64,000 nucleotides of DNA from Dryomyza anilis (taxonomy: Eukaryota > Arthropoda > Insecta > Diptera > Dryomyzidae). Below are positions 23,216 to 35,774 of this stretch, in pieces. The stretch spans positions 125,129,593 to 125,193,592 of the forward strand of contig OX638130.1 in the NCBI GenBank assembly GCA_951804985.1, read 5' to 3'. The notes beneath the pieces were generated by a model, which saw only the letters and a program-made list of their open reading frames with translations, ran no database searches and was not told the origin of the DNA. Within the stretch, counting starts at the first letter, position 1. Every line of letters starts with the position of its first letter. The translations under genes were made by a program, and so were the position numbers.

Positions 23216-25034
23216 ATTTTAGTAGCAGTTATTAGAAATGTACTTTGTAGTATTATTATTATTATTTAAAAGAATTAAAGAATATAGAACATTGAATGAT
23301 TCTAATAAATAATATCGTCATTCGAGATGTAAAACCCAAAGATATCGATTCGACTTAAATAAATTCAATTCGATTGAAATACGTTTATTTGTATTGAAAC
23401 CCCAATTTCAGTGAAAAACAAATTTGATATAATTTCATTTAATAACGGAAATATGTCCTATTATACTATAGTATATCACTATAAAACTGGAAAACTTGAA
23501 CCGTTTATAATATTTTATTTCTAATTGTTGAATGAAAGTTATGATTTTCAAAATGAAACGGTTTACAACGGATATCGGTTTTGGTTTTAATTACTAGTTT
23601 TAATTCACACCAGGTTATAGTTTTGAGGAATGAATTCAATTTGATTTTTGTTTTCAAATAATTTTCATTTTGGATCGAAAGTATATATTTTTTCTAGACC
23701 TATTTATTATATTTATAAAAAAAATCGCACACATTTTAACCGTGTAGTTTTTTTACTCAGAAAATCGCAATTAAATGCTCCACACGCCTGTTTTGTGTTT
23801 CATCGTTTTAATCAGTTGACGTCTAGTTTTCGCCTGGTTCAGTTCAGTTTTTTCTGCGCAGCATGCACGACGAACGAATTTATTTACACCACACGAAAGT
23901 TATCAAAATCGGGCTCTAGAAATTATGGCGTAAATAAAAAATATATATATTGTCAATTAAAAAACTGTAAAATGTGTCACTTGAGACATATTTAATTGTG
24001 TTACTTTAAAATAAGGCTTTAATGAAAAATTAATTTAATGTGATTTAGTGGCAACAACAAGAACAACAACATCATCAACTACAAGATATCTTAAGGAAAT
24101 TTTTGCTATTTGGTAAAACAAAAAAAAAAAAAAACAACAACTTTTGTTTCGTTAGGCTCTATTTTTAGTCAAACAACTTCGCGTACAACGAACGCATCAA
24201 CAAACCTATCAGGCTATTGTCAAGAGTGCCCATTAAGCTGCATCCTTAGAGCATGGTTTTGATGACTGAAGATAAAATAAAAAATATAAATATGTATGTG
24301 TGTGTGTGTGTTTGTTTGTGCATATGTATGTGTGTAGATAACATTTGATTTATTCTCTTTGTGTGACATACATACAATAGACAGACAGACACACAGACTA
24401 TAGCAGTGAATTGCATAGTGTAGCGCAAATATTGGTAGAGCTTAAGCACTCTGAAACACTGGTCCTTTTAACATTTTACTTAGGTTTATGTCTCGAAAAA
24501 TTTGCTTTATTGTTTAGGTTCTAGTATAGTTTCTAAAAGCTTTATAGATTTTTATCTACTTAAATCACATTGAGTTATATGGTATATTTATAAATTTAAA
24601 AAAAAAGAAATCAAAAAACATATGCTATATAATAACTTTATTAATTCTATAGTTTTAGGTTACTTAAATATATACATAAAATGTCACAAAAACAATTTAA
24701 AAGAAACAAATTTTAAAGTATTTAACTGATGATTCACATTAAACTAGAGTCTTAAACTAAAACTAACTTTGGTTTCGTATTTAGTTTCGGTTTTTGTAAT
24801 CGTTTTGGGTTATACTAATTTTAGTTGTTGTCCAAAATTTCAATAAACTTGAAGAAAAATATGTTTTATTTTAAGTAAAACGAACCACAAAAAAAGTAGT
24901 TTATGTAATTTGGAAAATATTAAAGTATGGACTTTTTCATAGTAGGTAGAATAATTACATCTCCGAAATAAAAGTTTCGAAAAACATTTAAATACATAAT
25001 TTAAAAATTAAAATGCAAATTCTCATTTATAAAT
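23216..25034. other. Intergenic; possible untranslated exon
   Basis: No coding gene found. Around 23820-23890 there is a local, more balanced stretch with two TCAGTT (Drosophila initiator-like) motifs, and around 24048-24100 a CAACAACAA-rich stretch of the kind seen in fly 5' UTRs. A promoter or 5' exon of a gene outside the window is possible but not shown. A TG-rich microsatellite lies at about 24290-24340. Confidence 0.3.
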
Positions 25035-26600
25035 GAGGCGCTCAGCGCCAAAACGGCCTAATCCACATTGCTAAAAATATTGAGCTGAGTATGCAGTTCG
25101 ATTCGAAATTATTAAATCTATAAGTCTGTAAGAGTGGCTAAGTTTTACAAGCTTTGGTTGTACTCTGGTAAGCGATAGTTTTTTTTGGCATTTCATAAAA
25201 TTAAAAAAATGTGATTGCCAAAATGGCCTAAGTCACATATGCCAGATTAATTTATATCAAATTTTATATTCTGTTGATAGGCCAAATTTATTTAATTGTT
25301 TAAACACTTTAATTAATGTTAGCTTTTACCATAATATGCATCTGCAAGCATAATAATAATAGTTAGGCACTAAAGTCCCGAAGATCTTAGACCGAGCTCT
25401 CTCACCATTTGAGCTGTGCTGATTGTTATATTTGTACTGTATTATCAAATCCGGCGAGGAGATAGCTTTTCATGAAAGTGTTTACTCTCGGAGGTTTGCG
25501 ATTGTCTACCGAGAGGTAGCGCGGTACAGAACATTTTTTTTTCTAAGAAAAGATTTTGTAGTCCCAGCACAGATTTGAACCTGTGTTACGGGACCTTTCG
25601 GCACGCAGTTCAGCGAACTAACCTCTGAGCTACCGTTCTGCATAGTACATATCAAAAATCAATGAACAGTTTGCTGATGTTCTGTCAATTTCTTAAGCAG
25701 CCCATAATATGCTTACATGAGAATAAAATGTGACTCACAGAAATCAAAATTAGAATACAAATAGGCTAAGAAATGTACATAAGTATTTGGCGAAATCTGC
25801 TAGATCTGGAATGCTGCTTTTACTTTTGATCTATTGAATACTTCGTCAACTCCGGTCTTATCTACAGGAATAGCCTATTACAAAAGACAATTATGGACTT
25901 TATTCATGATGGCTTCAAGAGAACCACAAGAAATAGGATCTTGCATTATCCATTATTTAAAAAACTATGTTTATTAATGATTTAAAAAATTGCTTCATTG
26001 GAAAAATGGCTTCGATTTGAAAGCGAAAATCGATATATAATAAAATTTAAATATTCCAATAAGGAAGAGGACTTGTTCAAAGAATGGGACATTTCAAAAA
26101 GAAATTCATCCCAATTGGTTTAGATTCCCTGTACCCAAACGGAAGACATACTGATGAAATTAAATATTAAGATCTACAAGAATTAAAAAATAATACACCA
26201 CATATCAATTATTCATTTAATAATTGATTGAAAACAAATTCTCAAGCAAAGATGTTGCTGGATGAATGATTATCTACGATATATAAAATTATAAGATAAT
26301 ACAAGATTATTACATTTCCAGACATAATTGGCCTAACAAGCAGTTTGAAATAAATTTTTTAAGTTTTAATGAATGCCAAAGTGGCCTAACCCACATTAAC
26401 TTTTTTTGGTATGTATTTTAATGTTTCTTTTTTATATATCAGTGTTCTTGTTACTATTATTAGTATAAAAATATGCCCCAACATTTAATTTATGTAAAAT
26501 ACAACGAACTAAAGCGTTTTAAACTATGATCATTTACATTTTTCTGTTTTCTGAAGTTCGAAAATTTTGTGGGTTAGGCCGTTTTGGCGCTGAGCGCCTC
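25035..26600. mobile_element. 1.57-kb DNA element with 33-bp inverted ends
   Basis: Left end GAGGCGCTCAGCGCCAAAAC then GGCCTAATCCACA (25035-25067). The reverse complement of 26568-26600 is the same apart from one base. The flanks ATTTATAAAT and ATATATAAAT may be a target duplication of up to 10 bp with one mismatch, or an extension of the inverted ends, since the motif is itself palindromic. Internal echoes of the subterminal motif occur (TGCCAAAATGGCCTAAGTCA at 25217; TGCCAAAGTGGCCTAACCCA at 26374). No transposase is readable. A SINE is inserted at 25351-25640. Confidence 0.85.
25351..25640 (-). repeat. tRNA-headed SINE, copy 4 of family, full length
   Basis: On the minus strand: head GGTAGCTCAGAGGTTAG, B-box-like GGTTCAAATCTG, body CCGCGCTACCTCTCGGTAG and GAGAGTAAACACTTTCATGA, then a tail ending in ATTATTATTATG. 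It is the most complete copy in the window (~290 bp). It is nested in the 25035-26600 element, so it is younger than that insertion. Confidence 0.8.
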
Positions 26601-26704
26601 ATATATAAATCGGTAAACTATAACTTTAACAATTTTTCATTAACCTACTAAGAGTAGTCTTATAAAAATCTAAACAAAGGATCGCATTTAAAATTGTAAT
26701 TGCC

Positions 26705-27312
26705 ACACACAGGGAAAAAATTTGTTTTGTAGCAAACATAATATCTGTGGCAAAAGCATAAGTCTATTTTTTGAACTTTTCTGGCGAGCATTTTTATGTT
26801 TTACAATTGATTCCGAAAATTATTACTAAAAATATTTTAAAAATTATATTTGCAAATTTATGAAAAACTTAAATAAAACAAATGTCTGCAAAATGTTTTT
26901 GTTTTTGGATTTTTTTTCAAAGGTTTATTTAATAAAAATAAATATTTAATAACAAGTAGAAATGCTTTTTGATTTTTTGCTTGTATCTCAGCAACTATAA
27001 GAAGGATCAGTATCAAAATTTGACACAAAATGAATTCGAATATCAGGATTACGATGGTATTAATAACTTAATTTGAACATATCTCGAGTTATGCTGTTAT
27101 TTCATATTACCACAGATATGTTACATATAATTTTCATGAATTTTAAAAATTTTAAAACTTGTATGTTAACTTCGATATATAATCATACATTATGAAATGA
27201 ACAAAAAAACAATTTGAAAATTTTGTAAATAAATGTTAAAGCCAATTAAAGTCATTAAATTTATGATTGCAAATATATTATGTTTGCTGCAAACTAATTT
27301 TTTCTCTGCGTG
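26705..27312. mobile_element. ~610-bp element with imperfect inverted ends
   Basis: The left end ACACACAGGGAAAAAATTTG continues through GTAGCAAACATAAT. The reverse complement of the right end is GCACGCAGAGAAAAAATTAG, then TTTGCAGCAAACATAAT. About 30 of 40 positions agree. No open frame and no clear target duplication. Confidence 0.65.
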
Positions 27313-27472
27313 CACGTATAATGTATGCATGATTAGACAAAGGGGCTTGGCACCTTCCATATAAACACGTTGGATTTATACAGACCTAAAATTTGAGAAA
27401 ATAAACAGAACATAAACAGGCAGACGACAAGAAACGTGGATGAATAGTTCAAAATCTCATTTTTGTTATTTG

Positions 27473-27503
<31 letters not shown>

Positions 27504-28133
27504 TTTGTTTGTTACAATTAGTACAATAAGAAAAATTCTTTTACAGTACAACAGTAGATATATATATAATCAACATTACGGATACCTTATGAAAACAAAA
27601 AAAAACATAAAACATCAAAATTTTATTGAACAGGAAATTCATAATAAACGAGTTTAAGATTAAATTAAAATTAAAATGTAATGTAAATATTTAAAAAATA
27701 ATAATAAATACAAATGTCACAATAAGACATGTAAGCTAATTTTAAACGACGATTTTGAGTCACTGTAAAACTGAATTCAGAGATTTATTCCCACTTTCTG
27801 TATTTCGAAACAATCGACGAAACGAACATTTGACTTCAAAATTTTGACACACGAATTTTAGTTTTATGTTACTTGACTTTTAAAACTTGACTTTTAAAAC
27901 TTGACTTTTAAAACTTAACTTTTAAAACTTGACTTTTAAAACTTGACTTTTAAAATTTGTTTGAAATTACGTCACTTTCGTCCAATAGCCTTTCGTTTCG
28001 AAATACAAAAATAGGCATTAACTAAGTTTAACCCACAAATAGAGTTAAACTAACATTGTGTTATTATTTATTTTGAATAACAAAACATTTGTATTTAAAT
28101 CAAAATGCAATAAATTTCAATAATAATATTATA
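27313..28133. repeat. Intergenic with microsatellite and minisatellite in a MITE-like element
   Basis: A TTTA microsatellite lies at about 27468-27504. At 27868-27957 a 15-16 bp unit (ACTTGACTTTTAAA) repeats about six times. The minisatellite sits between TATTTCGAAAC (about 27800) and its reverse complement GTTTCGAAATA (about 27997), suggesting a ~225-bp element (27789-28016) whose core has expanded. Otherwise AT-rich. Confidence 0.5.
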
Positions 28134-28260
28134 AATACCCTACACTTAGAATGAAAGGGTATATTCAGTTTGGTACGCCGTTTTTAACACACAGAAGAAA
28201 GCATCTCCGGTATGGAAAAGTGTATATATTCTTGATCAGCATGACCTCCTGAGTCAAGTT
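28134..28260. repeat. Dispersed repeat (TATACCCTACACC family), truncated copy
   Basis: It carries ATACCCTACACTTAGAATG, AGGGTATATTCAG and TCCGGTATGGAAAAGTGTAT then ATTCTTGATCAGCATGAC, in the same order as the start of the 14331-15055 copy. It is cut off after about 130 bases. Confidence 0.6.
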
Positions 28261-28343
28261 TTCATCTGATTGAAATAGAACATGACTTTTATATAATTCA
28301 TTTTGATTCGTCTTTGTTGAGTAACAAAAAATATTTAGAAATG

Positions 28344-28709
28344 GTACACTGAGGGAAAAAGTAATAAAATTAAATAAAAAAGTAATAAATTAAATACCTT
28401 TCGACACGTTTTTCACCCGTACTCATTTTTATTTAAATTAAATACTTTTTATTTAAACTTAAAGTAAATAATTTCTATTTAAATTTGATTTGTGGGTATT
28501 TGAAGTATTAAATTTGAAGTAAATACTTTTTATGACATTTTATTACTTTTTATTAATTTTTTTTTATAACATGATAAACATGTCGATTGGTATTTTAATA
28601 TTAGCTATTTCATGTAAAGAAGATTAGGGACAGATACAGTTATTATTATTTTATTTTATTTAATTTTTATTTAATTTAAATAAATGTTACTTAATTTTTC
28701 TTAGTGTAC
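28344..28709. repeat. ~365-bp MITE with AT-rich inverted ends
   Basis: It starts GTACACTGAGGGAAAAAGTA. The reverse complement of its right end is GTACACTAAGAAAAATTAAG. The inside is nearly all A/T with AAATTAAATA-type runs. A single similar end (ACACTCAGAGAAAAAGTAAT) lies at 11369, in the cyclase gene. It sits about 115 bp downstream of the ENGase stop codon. Confidence 0.55.
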
Positions 28710-28824
28710 ACATGGAAATTCTATGTATTGCATATTAAATGATGATTTTAACACTATTCAAAAACTATGCTATAGATATAGAACGGACATAGATAGACGA
28801 AATAAATATTATTGCTGAATCCAT

Positions 28825-31800
28825 TTAATTTAGCAGATCCTTTTCGTTAATCTTAATAAATGCATAATTGCTTTGTGGTGAAAAATCAAAGGCATTTGTA
28901 TCGTAATGATTCAAATAGAAGGCACCCAAATAGGCTGTGTCCTCAGCTTCTTGCGTCCTTCTATAGAGCACGCCGACATCCTTGATTTGCACCGCCACAT
29001 CAAAGCTCAGCACATAGTAGCGCACACGCCAACCGTTTGCTTGGGCGGCACTGAGATCGGGCGGTATGCGATTCGTAGCCAAGGGTCTACGTAATACATC
29101 GCTGGACGTGGACATCTTAAGCGGCGACACATAACAACGTCCACGTTGCAAACTCAACGTATCGAAGTAATCGCCCAGAAAGACATAGCAATCGCGCGCA
29201 TTGTCATCGGCGCAAACACGTAGAATACAGTCGAATTCTCCATCGCGCGGCGTCAATTTAAAAGCATAGGCGCAGACGAGACCACGACCTTGCACCACTT
29301 GAAAATTGGTCAGAAACAAACGGAAACTGAGATCGTATTTGACGATGCGCAGACATGAGCCGCCATTGAAGGCGTCCGCGTAGTGACGCAATGCACAACC
29401 ATGCAGCGGCACCGACGGTTGCAGTGATTGCAGCGCCAAATTAAAGAAACCAACGGCGGACGCCGCTGCATGACCCAGAGTATAACGGCTACGGCCCGAA
29501 CCCAGACACATGTCCGAATAGAAGGGCAACGTGTTGTAGGCATGTGTGGCGAGATGATCCCACAGTGAGGCCCAGAATTTATCGTTGCGCTGCAAAAATG
29601 CATCGTTGACCATGGCATCGCCCATGGGTTGTCGCACATCGTAACCATATTGCTGCAGTGTTTCGTATGTCCAGGCGGGCGCAAAAATGCCAACAGACAG
29701 ACGATGGTTCACGATGCGTGCCAACGTTTGTTTACTTTGAAATTTGGCGATTTGCCCACGTCCGAAAATGTCGATGCCAACGAAGGCGCGTTGTCGCCGC
29801 ACCTGCTGCTGTTCGCAGGCAGCCAGCGTATTTTCAAGGCTGCGCTCGTTCCACATGTAATTGATGAGCATGGCATCGGCGGCCTTGACAAAGCGCACAT
29901 TTCGCATGTTTATCTCGTTTTGCCAACGCAAGGCGCCCGTTTCTAGGACGCTGTCATACCAGAAAACACATCCGGCGTCCACTTTATTGGCGGTCTCCGC
30001 ACGCAGACGTTCGACGAAGTAGCTGTGAATGCAGATTTAATTATAACAATTTTATTATAGCAATAATAGGACGATTAGGTACACTCAGAAAATAAAACAC
30101 CTTACTATGTGAATAATTGGAAAAAGAAAAGAATTTACATTTTTTGGAAAAAAAATATTTTTCAACAGTTTATTCTAAATAGTCGCCGAAAAGGTCTTAA
30201 CATTATGATTGCAATTTTCTTAAAAGCATTACACCCAGAAAAAAATACTATATAAGTACGTCACTGTCATGTCAAAGGGGCGAATGTTGGGAAATCAAGT
30301 TTTAAAATTTGAAGTGCTTTAAAAATTAGAAAAATTTATATTTTTTTTTCAATTTATTCTGATATTTTGGTTTATTCGTCAATTATTATAACGTATATAA
30401 AATATCTTTGGAAACACGGATTTTGTGAGGCTATATCCTGATCAAAACGCAAATATTTTTGTTTTTTATGCTAAACCTTTTAATTAGCGCAAGATAAAAT
30501 AGAAATGTAAAGGCAATTATTGTTTGTTTCCAAAGCACCTATCGATCTGCATCATTAATTAAAAATATTTTGTCAAACATTAATTTGCCATTTGTTAGTT
30601 GCAGGAAAAAAATTTGGCAAAATATTTTTAAATAATGATGCAGATCGATAGGTGCTTTGAAAACAAATAATAAATGCCTTTACATCACTATTTTATCTTG
30701 TACCATTAAAGAGTTATAGCAAAAAAACGAAAAGATTCGCCCTTTTAGCATGACAGGATTTAAAATTTTTTCCAATTTCTTCATTTCTTTGCTATAATTA
30801 TTGGTACAAGATAAAATAGTGATGTGGAAGTATTAATTGTTTTTTTTAAAGCACCTATCGATCTGCATCATTATATAAAAATATTTTGCCAAACATTTTT
30901 TCCTGCAATTAAAATGGCAAATTAATGTTTGGCAAAATATATTTTTTTTAATGATGCAGATCGATAGGTGTTTTGAAAACAAACAATAATTGCCTTCACA
31001 TCACTATTTTATATTGTACCGTTAAAGAGTTATAGCAAAAAATCGAAAAGATTCGCCCTTTTGGCATGACAAGATTTTTCAATTTTTCCGATTCGCCCTT
31101 TTGGTTTTGTCTTTTGTAGCTAGAAATATCCAACAAAATGATACGAAATTTTGGAACAGCATACTTAAGGATAAACTACATTCAAAAATGTAAAAAAACA
31201 CAAATGTCAAAAATTGCACATTCACCCCTTTGCCATGATAGTGACGAGTAATAGTTTTTTACTATTAATCATAGTCAGTAAGATTATTTATTATTTTAAT
31301 CGGTAAATAGCATTAAATACTAGAAAATACCATGACATTGCCATTGAGTTTATATGAAAAGATTTATTTTTTGTATACTATTAAATCAATAATTGTCCTA
31401 TTGACCAATTTTAATGGGATTTGAGGGAATTTTTTTCTGGATGTACGTAATAGGACTTTTAAAGAATACAAAAACTGAATATGCAGTCAAAATCAGCACG
31501 AGCGAAAATATTGAATTGATGTATGCTAATGAAAAAAATCGTGTTACGTAGTGATATCTATTAATTTTCGAAAATATACAAAGTTTATTCGTACCACGAA
31601 CTAAATATTTCGTGCATTACGATAGATATTCGTGATTTAAACTTGTAAACAAATTTTATAACTTTACGAAAGTTCATTTGTATTTTTTCTTTTGTGTATC
31701 ATTTTAACAACTATTTTCGTCATATACACGAATATTTTCGGTATTTTCTGCCCATTTTTTTTTACTTACATCAAGTTTGCCGTTGCTGTTGGCTCAACTT

Positions 31801-34414
31801 TGCACTCAATGTTCATCAGCCAACCCTCGAACTTAAAATGCATACACAACTTGACCAATGCATCCACCATGCGATCAACCATTTGAGTCGACTGTAGCGC
31901 CTCATGTAGCAGTCTTCCCCCTACGGAGCCCTCCGTAATAAACGTGCCCAGTACACGGACGCCATGGCGATGGGCTGCATTTATCCAGCTACTCGGTGGT
32001 ATTGTCACATAATGGTGACTAAAATAACAGAAATAGTCGATGGCGGCCCAATGATAAAAACGATAATCATCGAATTTGTTGGAGCTACGAAAGTGTCTAA
32101 AAAAAAATAAATTTATTAAATAGAAATATTTTTCATACCATCAAATTCATATATTTTTTATATTAAATTTCTGAATTTGATTTTAATAGCCCTATTCTGG
32201 CAAGAGTCACACATTCAAATCGGTCACAATAGTGCGCTTTGACACAATTTCGTATTTTGTCAAATTTATTTTCTATGTTTATTGACGTAAAAGTCTGAAT
32301 TAATTGTCATTTGTAACAATTGTCATTGTTCGCTAGAATAGGGCTGTAAGTAGAACAAAAAAAATATTACAAAAAATAAAAATACAGAAATTATAGCTTT
32401 TTGTTTGAGGTTCTGATATGCGTATTTTGACATGCAAACTTTTGCCAGTTATCATTTTTTTGATTTGCGAAATTTCCTGAAATTCTGAAAATGTTGAAAA
32501 TACAATATATGTAACAACAGCTTCCGAATACGAATCCGGGTTTAAATCTTTTTTCTTTTCCAGAAAAGGACTTTTCCGTTTTTTATTCCCAAATCCATCG
32601 ATTATTTTAATTTTTAACATTTTTTTATTGTGTTGAAATTTATTATATTGAGTTTATTGTGTTGAAATTTAAATTTTCAAATGCAGCAAAAGCAGAAAAT
32701 ATAATATACATTATTTGGGTACAATGGGCGTTGGGTACAATGGGCGTTTTTAGAAAAAAGATTTTTTTAATTTTAATAAACTTTTTTTTTGCTTGGAATT
32801 CCAATATTTTTTTGTTTGCTAATTCAGTAAAAATTTTAATTTGCAACGAATTTTTAAATTCAAGTTATAAATAATATATATCGTCACTATCATGCCAAAG
32901 AGGTGAATGTGAAATTTTTGACATTTGGGTTTTTTTACATTTTTTAATGTAGTTTATCCTCAAGTATGCTGTGCCAAAATCGCATGTTATTTTGTTGGAT
33001 ATTTCTAGCCACAAAAGACAAAACCAAAAGGACGAATTTGAAAAATTGAAAATGTTATCATGCCAAAAGGACGAATCTTTTCGTTTTTTCGCCATACCTT
33101 TGTATTGGTATAAGATAAAAATAGTGGTGTAAAAGCATTTATTGTTTGTTTTTAAAGCACCTATCGATCATCACCATCATTAATTCAAAATATTTTGCCA
33201 AACATTAATTTGCCATTTGTTATTTGCAGGAAATTTATTTTGGCAAAATATTTGTAATTAATAATGCAGCTCGATAGGTGCTTTCAAAATAAACAATTAA
33301 TACCTCTACAACACTATTTTAACTTGTACCATTTAAGAGTTATAGCAAAAAAACGAAAAGATTCGCCCTTTTGACATGACAAGATTTTCAATTTTTCCAA
33401 TTTCTTCGCTTTTTTGCTATAGTTTTTTATTGGTGCAAGATAAAATAGTCGTGTAAAGGTATTAATTGTTTGTTTTTAAAGCACCTATCAATTGGCATCA
33501 TTATTTAAAAATATTTTGCCAAACATTTTTCCTGCAAATAACAAATGCCATATTAATGTTTGGCAAAATATTTTCAATTAATGATGCAGATCGATAGGTG
33601 TTTTTAAAACAAACAATTAGTACCTTCAAAACACTATTTTATCTTGCGCTAAAAAAAGTTATACCATAAAAACAAAAATATTTGCGTTTTGATCAGGATA
33701 TAGTTTCACAAAATCCGTATTTATAATTCAGTAGGTTGTCCAAATCTAAAGATATTTTAAACCAAAATAACAGAAAAAATTGAAGAAAATATAAATTTTA
33801 CTAATTTTTAAAGCACTTCAAACTTTAAAATTTGATTTCCCAACATTTTTAAAAATGCACTTTCACCCCTTTGTCATGACAGTCACGATATGTAATATAA
33901 AATAATTAGAGTCATTTAACGAAAAATTTATATTATTACTGAATCTTTTAATTTTTTGTAAAACTATGAAATTTCAATAATAATTTAAAATTTTTTTTTA
34001 ATGCAAATAATTGTGCAACATTTTGCATCAAACAATTCACTTTTGCTTTTCAATGAATTATGTCGCCTTCTAAGCCGATGATACACTTTAATCCACACAA
34101 ATTCAATTTTCTGCATTTTTGATTATAAATTAGATGTTTAGTTTTTTTATCCAATACCTATCCTCTCCATAATTGCCCATCATGTCGTGACACACCAAGA
34201 CTTCCGGTCTATGTTCCACATCCGTTGGCTCCCTCTGGTTGCTGAGTAGCGTGAAATGTCTTTGTAGGAGAACAGCATCGTCCCTGACATGCAGCGGCTC
34301 CACAAAATCGTGCCAATTGATAGACTTACTCCTGACCTCAAAGTTCAGAAGCTGTCTGTTGGAAGTGAGCGCTTCACCCTCCAACTGATCCTCAATTGCC
34401 AAAGCAGAAGCCAT
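28825..34414 (-). CDS. ENGASE: Cytosolic endo-beta-N-acetylglucosaminidase (ENGase, GH85)
   Basis: Three exons on the minus strand, phases closing: 34414-34158, 32096-31770, 30022-28825 (593 residues). The enzyme cuts the chitobiose core of free or protein-linked N-glycans in the cytosol; the lack of a signal peptide or membrane segment fits. Family landmarks: EVLVCHDMMGNYGEDR (~70-86), HWAAIDYFCYFSHHYVTIPP (~101-120), AHRHGVRVLGTFITE (~127-141), and the GH85 catalytic pair in GWLMNIEC, N181 and E183. Then follow VFWYDSV, VGIDIFGRG, and VGIFAPAWTYE. The C-terminal ~200 residues are the less conserved beta-sandwich part. The reading frame opens at CDS base 34414 with Met before a neutral N-terminus. 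Introns of 2.1 and 1.7 kb each hold a copy of the double-hairpin MITE. The family assignment is firm; expression cannot be judged. Confidence 0.93.
30231..31444. repeat. CCAGAAAAAA-ended short MITE, copy 2, split by MITE copy C
   Basis: It begins ACACCCAGAAAAAAATACTA and ends TTTTTTTCTGGATGT, giving inverted ends ACA(C/T)CCAGAAAAAA. The TA-hairpin MITE 30258-31248 splits it at ACTATATAAG-TA / TA-ATAGTTTTTTAC. The unsplit version of exactly this junction is present (in reverse) at 37895-37930. It lies in ENGase intron 2. Confidence 0.75.
30258..31248. mobile_element. Double-hairpin TA MITE, copy C
   Basis: The left end is CGTCACTGTCATGTCAAAGG then GGCGAATGT. The right end reverse-complements to CGTCACTATCATGGCAAAGG. 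TA at 30256-30257 and 31249-31250. Hairpins lie at 30520-30668 and 30837-30986. It sits in ENGase intron 2, inside another MITE, with a same-window empty site that confirms a TA-only duplication. Confidence 0.85.
32881..33888. mobile_element. Double-hairpin TA MITE, copy D (near full length)
   Basis: Left end TCGTCACTATCATGCCAAAG then AGGTGAATGTG. Right end CACCCCTTTGTCATGACAGT then CACGA. TA on both sides (32879-32880, 33889-33890). Hairpins lie at 33142-33296 and 33466-33616. About 1,008 bp, in ENGase intron 1. Confidence 0.85.
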
Positions 34415-34960
34415 TGTTTTTGTTGCTTGAGCTCGTTCTATTCTTCACGTTCTGAACTACACTATTTGCAAAATCAAACTGAGAAATTCACTGAACTAAA
34501 TATTTATGAGGTGGTTGAGTTCTTATCTGTCAGAGAGGAAACGATACGAAATGAAATGAACAAATGCTCCAGTTAGGAGCGACTTGCATCTAAATTCTCT
34601 AAACGCATTTTTATCTCAAGACAGAATTGCATAATATTTACACTGAAAAAATATAAAAAGTATTTTCGTTTTCTATGATATAGTATTTATCGCTTTTAAT
34701 TTAGGTTTCATTTTTCATTATTTTGTTATTATTTTTACGAATTGTTGTCTATTCTAAATTTAAGATAAATTGTAATTTACTTTCGATAGAAATATAAATA
34801 TTTGAAAACAAAAATCGAATATAACTTATATACAATGCGTTTATTATATATCGGTCATTCCACGTCGAACCGGGCGCTTTTGGACAAAAATCTACTTTAT
34901 GAGTTCCAATATTTTTGAAATTTTACAGACATGTTCTGTGCCAAATAATATTTGACACAT
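34415..34960. other. 5' flank of the ENGase gene
   Basis: Presumably 5' UTR and promoter for the minus-strand ENGase gene. The first ~150 bases are less AT-rich and the rest is AT-rich. Open frames here are antisense shadows of exon 1. No core promoter motif was assigned. Confidence 0.35.
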
Positions 34961-35738
34961 ACCCAATAAACATTTTTGTAAAGGTTTGCAGACTCAGATT
35001 TCTTAATAAGCTTACTAATAAAAAATTTCACAACCATTTCGTAAATATTTTCAAATCACTTACTTTATATTTGTTAATAAGCTTATTAACAAAAGGAAAC
35101 GCAATTAAAAAACAAGTGTTGTTAAGTTTGTGTGTCAATTTTTAAGCATATTTCTCATATTTAGAGAAAAACATATAAGTACGTATAAATAATAATTAAA
35201 TAATGTCTCTGAAACGTAAACAATCAAATAAAACGTAAAGCGAAGAAATTGTTAATTTATTAATGTCCAAGAAAATTCGGGGAGATTCAGTGAACAATGA
35301 CTGTCAACATCACATATTTGATAGGGTTGAAAATAATAATATTTCTACGAATGATCATCGATGTGGATGCACACACCATCCTTAGCAACATTTTATTCGT
35401 TCGATTAATCAGATTTCCAAGATAAAATTTGAATTCGCCAACAATTGGCTACTTTGTGTGTTAAAAATAATTACAAAAATTATTACATTACGATTTGTAA
35501 TAAGCTTACAAAATCATTACAAAACTATAATATTAAGCTTACAATATTATTGCATATAGCTTACTATTCAATATTGCACATAAGCTTTCAATGTAAGTTT
35601 ACAATCAATGTCCAGTATCGCTAATCCGACAATTATTATGCAACGTTTTGTAAACATTTTGCAAGCATATTATAAAACTAAACGTTACATATTTCATCTT
35701 ACAAAAAGCTTACAAAAAGATTACAATGTTTATTGGGT
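34961..35738. mobile_element. ~780-bp element with ACCCAATAAACATT inverted ends
   Basis: It starts ACCCAATAAACATTTTTGTA. The last bases (ACAATGTTTATTGGGT) reverse-complement to ACCCAATAAACATTGT. The inside carries repeated TAAGCTTA/TAAGCTTAC motifs in both orientations. No open frame of note. It sits immediately left of the large foldback. Confidence 0.65.
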
Positions 35739-35774
35739 ATTTTTTTTTTATTAAAAAAATGTTTTTTCTTAAAG

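Noticed and set aside
23648..23995. 115-codon gene
   Set aside because: Composition is like noncoding DNA and no domain is visible; at most it overlaps an untranslated exon.
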